Shown: positions 1 to 5,243, numbered from the stretch's first letter. The stretch is DNA of 5,680 bases from an uncultured Burkholderiales bacterium (GCA_903952885.1 CAJBHE010000045.1:1-5680), one strand, 5' to 3'. The notes: generated by a model from the sequence alone, not told the origin. Made by a program: numbers and translations.

Positions 1-939
1 GAATTCGGCCAACACGTCTTGGCGTGAGCCTTGGCTCATCTCGCCATGGAACGCCGTGGCAAACACGCCCGCCTTGTAGAGCTTGTTGGCCACATGCTCA
101 CACGCGTAGCGCGTAGCCACAAACACCAACACGCGCTTCCACGCGTGGGTTTTGATGAGGTGACGTAGCAAGGCCGTGCGGCTTTTTTCGTCCACCTGAA
201 TCGCACGCTGGGCGATGTCGGGCGCATGCGCTTCGGTATGCGCGATGGTGATGCGCTCGGGATTGTTCAGCAACGCTTCGGCCAAGGTTTGCACAGCAGG
301 CTCAAAGGTGGCGCTGAACAACAGGTTTTGTCGCTTGGCAGGCAACAGCGCCAAGATGCGTTGCAGCTCTTCGGCAAAGCCGAGGTCAAGCAAGCGGTCG
401 GCTTCGTCCAACACGAGGTTCTGCACATGGCCGAGGTTCAAGGCGTTGTGGTCGACGATGTCGAGCAAGCGGCCGGGCGTGGCCACCACCACATCAGCAC
501 CGCTGCGCAGGCTCATCATTTGGGGGTTGATGGACACACCGCCAAACAAAGTACCCACCTTGATGGACTGAGCCAAAGGCCGCGCCAAATCGCGCAGCAC
601 ATCGCTCACCTGTGTGGCGAGCTCGCGTGTGGGCACGAGCACCAGCACTTGCGTGATTCGTTTCTTAGGCGCTTCGTCACGCGAGGCGGCGGTGGCCATG
701 AGCAGCTGCAACACGGGCAGCACATAGGCTGCTGTTTTGCCTGAGCCGGTTTGTGCGGTGACCAGTACATCGCGACCATTCAGCACATGGCCGATAGCTT
801 GGATTTGCACAGGTGTTGGTAAAGTAAAGCCCGCTTGAGTCGCCGAGCTTTGCAGCTCGGCGTTGAGGCCAAGTTGGGCAAAGCCAAGGTTTACAGGCTG
901 CACCGCATGAAGCGGCGCGTTGGTGTGGTCAATGTTCAA
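1..939 (-). CDS. rhlE: DEAD-box ATP-dependent RNA helicase, RhlE type (3' part outside window)
   Basis: ATP-dependent RNA unwinding or remodelling enzyme; RhlE proteins act in the cytoplasm on rRNA/ribosome assembly and mRNA turnover. The visible 313 residues hold the first RecA-like domain and the start of the second. In order: Q-motif (F20, then GFTLPTPVQ at 37-45), Walker A AQTGSGKT (62-69), PTRELA (103-108), TPGRL (154-158), DEAD (178-181), SAT (209-211) and HGEMSQGSR (298-306). The stretch FGGVSINPQMM (132-142) and the nearby LPAKRQNLLFSATF match my memory of E. coli RhlE, hence the symbol. Motifs V and VI and the C-terminal tail would lie past the left edge. Start: an in-frame TGA lies four codons upstream, and the first start-like codon after it is TTG at 937-939; no ATG precedes the Q-motif. 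There is no clear Shine-Dalgarno, and the purH stop is 9 bp upstream, so coupling to purH is likely. The family is certain; the RhlE subtype is less so. Confidence 0.9.
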   Translation of the reverse strand, partial: MNIDHTNAPLHAVQPVNLGFAQLGLNAELQSSATQAGFTLPTPVQIQAIGHVLNGRDVLVTAQTGSGKTAAYVLPVLQLLMATAASRDEAPKKRITQVLVLVPTRELATQVSDVLRDLARPLAQSIKVGTLFGGVSINPQMMSLRSGADVVVATPGRLLDIVDHNALNLGHVQNLVLDEADRLLDLGFAEELQRILALLPAKRQNLLFSATFEPAVQTLAEALLNNPERITIAHTEAHAPDIAQRAIQVDEKSRTALLRHLIKTHAWKRVLVFVATRYACEHVANKLYKAGVFATAFHGEMSQGSRQDVLAEF

Positions 940-948
940 TGTGGGCGA

Positions 949-2562
949 TCAATGACGGAAGTGACGCACACCGGTGAACACCATCGCCACGCCACGCTCG
1001 TTGGCGGCGTCGATGACTTCTTGGTCGCGCATAGAGCCACCGGGCTGGACCACGCACGTCGCACCTGCGTCCACCACCACGTCGAGACCGTCGCGGAAGG
1101 GGAAGAAGGCATCGCTAGCAACCACAGTGTTTTGCAGACTGAGCTTGGCGGCTTCGGCCTTGATGCTGGCGATGCGTGCTGAGTCGAGGCGGCTCATTTG
1201 GCCTGCGCCCACGCCCATGGTCATGCCGTTTTTGCAGAACACGATGGCGTTGGATTTGACGAACTTGGCCACTTTCCAAGCGAACAACAAATCGTTCAAC
1301 TCTTCAGGTGTGGGTTGTTTGACGGTAACGATCTTCAAGTCAGCCAAAGCCAATTCGTGGTTGTCGGCGCTTTGCAGCAAGAGGCCCGAACCGACTCGTT
1401 TGGTTTCTAAGGCGTTGCGCACGTCGCCGTAGTTAGCGGGCAGCGCGATTTTCATCAAGCGCACGTTCACTTTGCTCTTGAACACTTCCAGCGCTTCGGC
1501 GCTGAAGTCAGGGGCCATCAGCACTTCAACGAATTGCTTGCTCACCGCCTCGGCAGCGGCTTTATCCACGGGGCGGTTGAAAGCGATGATGCCGCCAAAC
1601 GCGCTGGTGGGGTCGGTTTGGAAAGCCTTGCTGTAGGCCTCAAGTGGGTTCGCACCCACAGCCACGCCGCAGGGGTTGGCGTGTTTGACTATCACGCAAG
1701 CCGCGAACTGTGAAGGGTCGCCGTTGACTCCCGTGTCAAAGCTCTTCACGCATTCCCACGCAGCGTCTGCGTCAGCGATGTTGTTGTAGCTCAGCTCTTT
1801 GCCTTGCAACTGCACGCCAGTGGCGAGCGAACCAGCAGCTGGGGCCAAGTCGCGATACCAAGCGGCTTGCTGGTGGCTGTTTTCGCCGTAGCGCAGGTCT
1901 TGCACTTTGACGTATTGCTCGTTGAATTGGCCGCTGAACTGGGCGCGCTCGGGCACGTATTCTTCGCTCAGTTTTTCTGCTTCAAAGCTCACACTCGACA
2001 AGTAATCGCTGATTGCGCCGTCGTATTGGCTGATGCGGTTGAACGCCGCCACCGACAAAGCAAAGCGAAGTTTGTCGCTCAGTTTGCCGTTGGCTTTCAA
2101 CTCAGCAATCACGTCCGCGTATTGGCTGGCGTCGGTGACGATGCCCACGTCTTTCCAGTTCTTGGCGGCAGAACGCACCATGGCGGGGCCGCCGATGTCG
2201 ATGTTCTCAATCGCATCGGCCAGTGTGCAACCGGGCTTGGCAACGGTGGCTTCAAACGGGTACAGGTTGACGATGAGTAAGTCAATCGTGTCAATGTTGT
2301 GCGCCTTCAAAGCGGCCATGTGCTCGGGCGTGTCGCGACGCGCCAGCAAGCCGCCGTGTACCTTGGGGTGCAAGGTTTTCACACGGCCGTCCAGCATTTC
2401 CGGGAAGCCTGTGACTTCGGCCACTTCGGTCACGGGCAAGCCTTGTTCGGTCAATAGCTTGGCTGTGCCGCCGGTGGAGATCAGGCCCACGCCCAAGGCG
2501 TGAAGATCACGCGCGAGTTCGACGATGCCGGTTTTGTCAGAGACGGAGATGAGTGCTTTCAT
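949..2562 (-). CDS. purH: Bifunctional AICAR formyltransferase / IMP cyclohydrolase
   Basis: Catalyses the last two steps of de novo purine synthesis in the cytoplasm: formyl transfer from 10-formyl-THF to AICAR, then ring closure of FAICAR to IMP. The 537-residue length is normal for the family. The N-terminal cyclohydrolase (MGS-like) domain covers about 1-200, with STGGTA (29-34), GFPEMLDGRVKTLHPKVHGG (52-71) and NIDIGGPAMVRSAAKN (120-135). The formyltransferase domain follows, with KHANPCG (293-299; the Lys-His pair known to be catalytic), GVGAGQMSR (450-458), DAFFPFRD (484-491), QPGGSMRDQEV (506-516) and the typical HFRH C-terminus. ATG is chosen because MKALISVSDK aligns with the usual family start, although the frame stays open further upstream. 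There is no good Shine-Dalgarno; fis ends 13 bp upstream, so expression is probably from the dusB-fis promoter. No damage seen. Confidence 0.98.
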   Translation of the reverse strand: MKALISVSDKTGIVELARDLHALGVGLISTGGTAKLLTEQGLPVTEVAEVTGFPEMLDGRVKTLHPKVHGGLLARRDTPEHMAALKAHNIDTIDLLIVNLYPFEATVAKPGCTLADAIENIDIGGPAMVRSAAKNWKDVGIVTDASQYADVIAELKANGKLSDKLRFALSVAAFNRISQYDGAISDYLSSVSFEAEKLSEEYVPERAQFSGQFNEQYVKVQDLRYGENSHQQAAWYRDLAPAAGSLATGVQLQGKELSYNNIADADAAWECVKSFDTGVNGDPSQFAACVIVKHANPCGVAVGANPLEAYSKAFQTDPTSAFGGIIAFNRPVDKAAAEAVSKQFVEVLMAPDFSAEALEVFKSKVNVRLMKIALPANYGDVRNALETKRVGSGLLLQSADNHELALADLKIVTVKQPTPEELNDLLFAWKVAKFVKSNAIVFCKNGMTMGVGAGQMSRLDSARIASIKAEAAKLSLQNTVVASDAFFPFRDGLDVVVDAGATCVVQPGGSMRDQEVIDAANERGVAMVFTGVRHFRH

Positions 2563-2575
2563 TGGGTGTGCAGTC

Positions 2576-2812
2576 TTATTTGATGAGTTTGTGATCGAGA
2601 AGTTTTTTACGCAGTGTGTTGCGGTTGAGACCTAGCCATTCAGCGGCGCGTGATTGGTTGTGGTCGGCGTGCTGCATCACCACTTCGAGCAGCGGTTTTT
2701 CAACCACGCGCACCATCATGTCGTGCATGTTGTCGGGCTCTGTGCCTTTGAGGTCGCGGAAATAGGTTTCGAGGCTGGCACGCACCACCTCTTCAATGTG
2801 TTTTTTACTCAT
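2576..2812 (-). CDS. fis: DNA-binding protein Fis (short form)
   Basis: Nucleoid-associated DNA-bending homodimer that, in characterised bacteria, regulates rRNA, tRNA and many growth-phase genes. This 78-residue protein has the dimerisation helices (about 5-50, with EKPLLEVVMQ at 38-47) and a C-terminal helix-turn-helix, NQSRAAEWLGLNRNTLRKKL (52-71), very close to the E. coli sequence as I remember it. E. coli Fis has 98 residues; the alignment suggests about 20 are absent here, namely the N-terminal beta-hairpin arm that E. coli Fis uses to activate DNA invertases. Such short forms fit betaproteobacterial Fis. The ATG lies inside the end of dusB (8-bp overlap) and no strong Shine-Dalgarno is visible, so translation is probably coupled to dusB. 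purH follows 13 bp later. A Fis-like site in the operon promoter (3885-3899) suggests autoregulation. Confidence 0.96.
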   Translation of the reverse strand: MSKKHIEEVVRASLETYFRDLKGTEPDNMHDMMVRVVEKPLLEVVMQHADHNQSRAAEWLGLNRNTLRKKLLDHKLIK

Positions 2813-3839
2813 GCAAAGCTAACGGTTCTTCTAATAAAACAGGGTCGGGCAAGCGCTCGTGACGCTCGGCCAAGTCATCGAAGAAGGCAGCCACGGCGCG
2901 GTGTTGCGACGCGCTGTCTTCTAGGGTGTTCATGTGTTGGCGAATCGCCTCGCCACCAGGCAAGCTGCGGATGTACCAAGCAATGTGTTTGCGGGCGCTG
3001 CGCACGCCGGTGCTCTCGCCATACAGGGCGTAGTGCTCGTCGAGGTGTGCCAGCAACAAGCGGCTCACCTCTTCCACCAAAGGCTGAGCCAAATGCTCGC
3101 CGGTGTCCAAGTAGTGCGCGATCTCTCGGAATATCCAAGGGCGGCCTTGCGCGGCACGGCCAATCATCAGCGCGTCTGCACCGGTGAGCTTTAAAACTTC
3201 TTTGGCTTTCGCGGGCGAATCAATGTCTCCATTGGCTACCACGGGCACGCGCACGGCTTGCTTCACTGCCGTGATAGTGTCGTATTCGGCAAAGCCTTTG
3301 TAGCCCTGCTCGCGGGTGCGGCCGTGCACGGTGATCATTTGCACGCCTGCGGCCTCTGCGGCGCGGGCCAAGGCCACGGCGTTTTTGTGTGCATCGCACC
3401 AGCCGGTACGCATCTTCAAAGTCACGGGCACGTTATAAGGCTGCGCGGCATCAACCACGGCTTGCACGATGGACATGGCCAAAGGCTCGTCTTGCATCAG
3501 GGCCGAGCCCGCCCATTTGTTGCATACCTTCTTGGCGGGGCAGCCCATGTTGATGTCGATGATTTGCGCCCCGCGCTCAATGTTGTACACCGCGGCCTCG
3601 GCCATCATGGCCGCGTCCGTGCCAGCAATTTGCACGGCGATGGGACCGCTCTCGCCCGTGTGGTCAGCGCGGCGTGAGGTTTTGAGGCTTGTCCACAAGT
3701 CTTTGCGCGAGGTGACCATCTCGCTCACCGCATAGCCCGCGCCCAACTGTTTGCACAACATGCGAAACGGCCGGTCGGTCACGCCAGCCATCGGCGCGAC
3801 AAACAGGTTGTTTGCCAGTGTGTAGGGACCGATGAGCAT
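2805..3839 (-). CDS. dusB: tRNA-dihydrouridine synthase B
   Basis: FMN- and NADPH-dependent enzyme that reduces uridine to dihydrouridine in the D-loop of tRNA (U17 for E. coli DusB). The protein has 344 residues. The TIM-barrel portion shows APMAGVTDRPFR (15-26), QIAGTD (70-75), the signature NMGCPAKKV (97-105) with catalytic Cys100, VTLKMRTGW (139-147), VHGRTR (171-176), NGDI (203-206) and GADALMIGRAAQGRPWIF (220-237) for FMN binding, followed by the helical tRNA-binding domain. The frame is open for 36 more codons upstream (to 3947), but the start at 3837-3839 gives MLIGPYTL, which aligns with MRIGQYQL of E. coli DusB; the extension is unlike the family and crosses the likely promoter. There is no purine-rich Shine-Dalgarno before this ATG. 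First gene of the dusB-fis-purH-rhlE cluster, divergent from yqaA. The order dusB-fis is conserved in many proteobacteria. Confidence 0.96.
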   Translation of the reverse strand: MLIGPYTLANNLFVAPMAGVTDRPFRMLCKQLGAGYAVSEMVTSRKDLWTSLKTSRRADHTGESGPIAVQIAGTDAAMMAEAAVYNIERGAQIIDINMGCPAKKVCNKWAGSALMQDEPLAMSIVQAVVDAAQPYNVPVTLKMRTGWCDAHKNAVALARAAEAAGVQMITVHGRTREQGYKGFAEYDTITAVKQAVRVPVVANGDIDSPAKAKEVLKLTGADALMIGRAAQGRPWIFREIAHYLDTGEHLAQPLVEEVSRLLLAHLDEHYALYGESTGVRSARKHIAWYIRSLPGGEAIRQHMNTLEDSASQHRAVAAFFDDLAERHERLPDPVLLEEPLALHE

Positions 3840-3875
3840 GGAATGAGGATGGGGTGCGCTTAAAAAGGAGGCATC

Positions 3876-3881
3876 ATTGTA
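3876..3881 (-). promoter_or_regulatory. Candidate -10 box of the dusB-fis-purH-rhlE promoter
   Basis: Read on the minus strand this is TACAAT, one mismatch from the sigma-70 consensus TATAAT. Initiation about seven bases on (near 3869) would give a leader of about 30 nt before the dusB ATG at 3839. At 16-18 bp spacing the -35 position has no good hexamer (CATATG-like), which would fit dependence on an activator or moderate strength. Placement is inferred from sequence only. Confidence 0.5.
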
Positions 3882-3884
3882 CCT

Positions 3885-3899
3885 GCTCAAAATTTCAGC
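3885..3899. promoter_or_regulatory. Candidate Fis binding site in the fis operon promoter
   Basis: GCTCAAAATTTCAGC fits the core Fis consensus GNNNAWWWWWTNNNC at every fixed position: G at 1, A at 5, A/T at 6-10, T at 11, C at 15. Its near-symmetric outer bases (GCT...AGC) add to the fit. It lies just upstream of the candidate -10 box, across the spacer and -35 side of the dusB-fis-purH promoter, where bound Fis would be expected to block RNA polymerase. E. coli Fis is known to repress its own operon; the same logic here is inference. Confidence 0.5.
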
Positions 3900-3911
3900 A
3901 TATGGGCATTG

Positions 3912-3921
3912 AATGATCATT
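3912..3921. repeat. 10-bp perfect palindrome AATGATCATT
   Basis: A perfect 10-bp palindrome with no spacer, covering the upstream ATG (3913) of the yqaA frame. It lies in the intergenic region between the divergent dusB and yqaA genes, so it could be a small operator. No regulator is recognised for it and chance occurrence is possible. Confidence 0.3.
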
Positions 3922-3937
3922 TCGTTAGCGTTTGCCA

Positions 3938-3950
3938 AGCTTGACAAGCT
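3938..3950. repeat. 13-bp inverted repeat AGCTTGACAAGCT upstream of yqaA
   Basis: Two perfect 6-bp arms (AGCTTG and CAAGCT) flank a single central A. The repeat contains a perfect -35-like TTGACA (3941-3946) on the plus strand, but no acceptable -10 lies 16-18 bp downstream (position 3964 on reads GAGGTG), so a yqaA promoter here is not supported. It might be an operator or a chance hairpin. Confidence 0.3.
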
Positions 3951-3969
3951 GTATCACTACACTGAGGTG

Positions 3970-4461
3970 ATGGAACTATGGATGCACTCATTACTGGCCG
4001 CCTTGGCATTGCCGGAATTCGGTCTGAGCACTGTGTTTGTGGTGTCGTTCATTTCGGCGACTTTGTTGCCCATGGGCTCTGAGCCCGTGGTGTTTGGCTT
4101 GGTGAAACTCAACCCCGAGATGTTTTGGCCCGCCATTTTGGTAGCGACAGTGGGTAATACAGGCGGCGGTGCTGTCAGCTGGTGGATGGGTCACGGCGCA
4201 CACCAGGTAAGCGACAAGCTGCGCCACACCGAAACCAACCAAGACGCCCGTGCCTTGCGCTGGCTCAAAGCCTTTGGCGCCAAAGCGTGTTTGCTGGCTT
4301 GGCTGCCCGTCGTGGGTGACCCTCTGTGCGCCGTCGCCGGCTGGCTGCGCCTGCCTTTTTGGCCCTGCGTAGCCTATATGGCGGTGGGGAAGTTTGTGCG
4401 ATATGTGCTGATGACGGCTGGCTTGCTTTGGGTGTTTCCGCAGCATTGGGGGATTGGCTAA
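3970..4461 (+). CDS. yqaA: YqaA family inner-membrane protein (DedA/SNARE-associated superfamily)
   Basis: Small integral membrane protein related to E. coli YqaA. DedA-superfamily proteins are implicated in lipid-carrier transport and membrane homeostasis, but the role of YqaA itself is not established. From this start it has 163 residues with hydrophobic segments near 19-45, 53-74, 104-126 and 131-155. Signature stretches match E. coli YqaA as I recall it: SATLLPMGSE (29-38), VGNTGGG (61-67), WLPVVGDPLCAVAGWLRL (111-128) and GKFVRYV (140-146). The start is uncertain: ATG at 3913 (182 residues), 3970 or 3982 (159 residues). I chose 3970 because its N-terminus best resembles relatives and the longer form adds a polar stretch; GAGG at 3964-3967 is too close for an ideal ribosome site. 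Divergent from dusB; its TAA directly abuts the stop of the opposing antitoxin gene. Family assignment is firm, start is not. Confidence 0.88.
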   Translation: MELWMHSLLAALALPEFGLSTVFVVSFISATLLPMGSEPVVFGLVKLNPEMFWPAILVATVGNTGGGAVSWWMGHGAHQVSDKLRHTETNQDARALRWLKAFGAKACLLAWLPVVGDPLCAVAGWLRLPFWPCVAYMAVGKFVRYVLMTAGLLWVFPQHWGIG

Positions 4462-4476
4462 TCAAACCTCAGCCAA
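4454..4476. repeat. Inverted repeat spanning the convergent yqaA/higA stop codons
   Basis: TTGGCT (4454-4459) and AGCCAA (4471-4476) are perfect 6-bp arms separated by 11 bases that contain most of both stop codons. There is no T-run after either arm, so it is not a canonical intrinsic terminator. It may be a weak hairpin in both convergent transcripts, or coincidence. Confidence 0.25.
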
Positions 4477-4776
4477 CCGCTCAACCGTATCTGGATATTT
4501 CTCGACAAGACGAATGAGCAAAGCCGCATGGGGATTGGGTTTAGCCCGTCCCTGCTCCCAGTTCTCAAGCGTGCGCGGTTTGGTCCGCAAGTAACGCGCA
4601 AACACAGCGCGTGACAAATGCAGGCGTTCACGCAGTGCAAGCAGTTCATCAGCCGTCACTTCAGGCGCAGGCTTCTCCTCCACCACATGCGTGCGAAGCG
4701 TTTGTTTGCCCGCACGTGCGTTACCTAAGGCATCAAAGCCCTCGGTCAGTTCTGCAAATAGATTTCGCTTTTTCAT
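4462..4776 (-). CDS. higA: Antitoxin of a HigBA2-type toxin-antitoxin pair, XRE-type helix-turn-helix
   Basis: Antitoxin of 104 residues expected to bind and neutralise the upstream-encoded RelE-like toxin and to repress their shared promoter. The N-terminal arm (1-40, NLFAELTEGFDAL at 5-17) would be the toxin-binding segment. The C-terminal half (about 43-96) is an XRE/HigA helix-turn-helix with LRERLHLSRAVFARYL (48-63) and the recognition-helix signature TLENWEQGRAKP (69-80). Length and layout resemble V. cholerae HigA2 as I recall it, and NadS-type regulators. The ATG overlaps the toxin stop as ATGA, and a strong Shine-Dalgarno GGAGG lies 7 bases upstream, inside the toxin gene. Its TGA (4462-4464) directly abuts the yqaA TAA. 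Function is inferred from family and context. Confidence 0.93.
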   Translation of the reverse strand: MKKRNLFAELTEGFDALGNARAGKQTLRTHVVEEKPAPEVTADELLALRERLHLSRAVFARYLRTKPRTLENWEQGRAKPNPHAALLIRLVEKYPDTVERLAEV

Positions 4777-5111
4777 CGCCGCGCCTCCAGCTCGGTTTTT
4801 AACATGTGTTTGAGTGCCTTCTTTTCATCAAGGCTCAAATCCGTCATTTCGTCTTTGTCGTACAGCGTGAACAACCAAAACTGGTTCGCACCGTCCCACC
4901 AGTAATAGATGACTCGCAAACCGCCACGCTTTCCTTTGCCTCGACGCGCATCTGCATGTCGTAACTTGCGAAGCCCGCCCGTGCCTTCAATGACATCCCC
5001 TGACTCAGGGTTCTTCATCATGGCAGCTTGCAGCCCGCGAAAGCCTTCGTCGTCTAGGTAGTCGCCTCGGTAGCGAGAAAACACTGGTAACTCTACAAAA
5101 ACAGCTTTCAT
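4773..5111 (-). CDS. higB: RelE/HigB2-family mRNA-interferase toxin
   Basis: Likely ribosome-dependent mRNA endonuclease, 112 residues, of the RelE/ParE superfamily (phage-derived Gp49-like/HigB). It closely resembles V. cholerae HigB2 as I remember it: start MKAVFVELPVF (1-11), NPESGDVIEGTGGLRKLR (34-51), basic strand GKGKRGGLRVIYYWW (59-72) and FTLYDKDEMTDLS (81-93). The basic residues around 48-66 are those expected to hold RNA; I cannot assign individual catalytic residues with confidence. The gene precedes its antitoxin, the inverse of classical relBE but normal for higBA, and ends in an ATGA overlap with it. No Shine-Dalgarno is visible before the ATG, and the upstream bases form a palindrome (5111-5120). 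It appears intact, with no frameshift or stop. Confidence 0.93.
   Translation of the reverse strand: MKAVFVELPVFSRYRGDYLDDEGFRGLQAAMMKNPESGDVIEGTGGLRKLRHADARRGKGKRGGLRVIYYWWDGANQFWLFTLYDKDEMTDLSLDEKKALKHMLKTELEARR
4784..4788 (-). promoter_or_regulatory. Strong ribosome-binding site of the antitoxin gene
   Basis: On the minus strand GGAGG lies inside the last codons of the toxin gene, with a 7-base spacer to the antitoxin ATG (4774-4776), close to ideal. The toxin gene itself lacks any such site. This fits the usual need for more antitoxin than toxin from one transcript. Confidence 0.75.
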
Positions 5112-5120
5112 ACAATTGTA
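5111..5120. promoter_or_regulatory. Operator-like palindrome TACAATTGTA at the toxin start
   Basis: A perfect 10-bp palindrome that includes the first base of the toxin start codon. Antitoxins of this family bind palindromes in the promoter of their own operon, so this is the best operator candidate between the toxin gene and the ychF terminator. On the minus strand it also contains TACAAT, which resembles a -10 box. Confidence 0.4.
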
Positions 5121-5144
5121 CGCAATCAGCGTATATTTTGTCGA
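5115..5144 (-). promoter_or_regulatory. Possible promoter of the higBA operon (poorly placed)
   Basis: On the minus strand TCGACA (5139-5144) and TACAAT (5115-5120) are separated by 18 bp, a reasonable sigma-70 pair by sequence. However, initiation about seven bases after the -10 would fall at or just beyond the toxin ATG (5109-5111), too late to translate it normally. TATACG (5130-5135) is an alternative -10 with a better position but no good -35. The promoter is therefore unresolved. Confidence 0.25.
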
Positions 5145-5166
5145 TAGCTTCTAGCCTAGTTGCGTT

Positions 5167-5179
5167 CTGCTAAGAGCAG
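5167..5179. repeat. Small hairpin CTGCT-AAG-AGCAG
   Basis: Perfect 5-bp arms with a 3-base loop, in the intergenic region between the higBA operon and the ychF terminator. There is no T-run, so it is unlikely to be a terminator. It could be part of a regulatory site; chance is equally likely. Confidence 0.2.
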
Positions 5180-5194
5180 TTAAAGTTTGAGACG

Positions 5195-5221
5195 AAAAAA
5201 AGCCGCTTACTGAGCGGCTTT
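5195..5221 (-). terminator. Intrinsic terminator of ychF
   Basis: Perfect 9-bp stem (AAAGCCGCT at 5199-5207, AGCGGCTTT at 5213-5221) with a 5-base loop. Read on the minus strand it ends in seven consecutive T (5195-5201), a classic rho-independent terminator 22 bases after the ychF stop. It should shield the higBA operon from ychF read-through. On the plus strand a looser TTTCTCTTTT tail follows, so weak bidirectional activity is possible. Confidence 0.9.
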
Positions 5222-5243
5222 CTCTTTTCTGCAAAGCAGTGAC

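Larger units (their letters stand above)
3865..3912 (+). other. Strong Shine-Dalgarno followed by an 11-codon open frame (possible leader peptide)
   Basis: AAGGAGG at 3865-3871 is a near-perfect ribosome-binding sequence on the plus strand. Five bases later a TTG (3877-3879) opens an 11-codon frame, MYLLKISAYGH if the TTG is read as Met, ending in TGA at 3910-3912. That stop directly precedes the first ATG (3913) of the yqaA frame and is in phase with it. No conserved peptide is recognised. The same bases form the minus-strand dusB promoter and leader, so the match may be chance. Confidence 0.2.

Noticed and set aside
1..6. EcoRI site GAATTC exactly at the left edge (another at 4015-4020)
   Set aside because: It could reflect a cloned-fragment boundary but may be chance; the helicase frame continues in phase, so no junction is evident and no biology follows from it.
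226..744. Plus-strand open frame of 172 codons opposite the helicase
   Set aside because: It lies wholly antisense to a clear DEAD-box gene, has no family motifs and is His/Gln-rich as expected of a shadow frame.
1804..2280. Plus-strand open frame of 158 codons opposite purH, and similar frames at 835-1182, 974-1432 and 2033-2503
   Set aside because: All are antisense to the intact purH, mutually overlapping, without recognisable motifs.
2654..3187. Plus-strand open frame of 177 codons opposite fis and dusB
   Set aside because: It is antisense to two recognised genes and its translation is low-complexity (Arg/Ser/Cys/His-rich), as in shadow frames.
3840..3947. 36-codon N-terminal extension of dusB
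   Set aside because: It does not resemble DusB N-termini, crosses the likely promoter and Fis site, and overlaps the upstream yqaA start region. MLIGPYTL matches the family start.
3991..4446. Minus-strand open frame of 151 codons opposite yqaA
   Set aside because: Antisense to a protein with clear YqaA motifs and hydrophobic segments; no motifs of its own.
5167..5179. Short hairpin as a second terminator upstream of higBA
   Set aside because: Only a 5-bp stem and no T-run; the real terminator is the 9-bp stem at 5195-5221.
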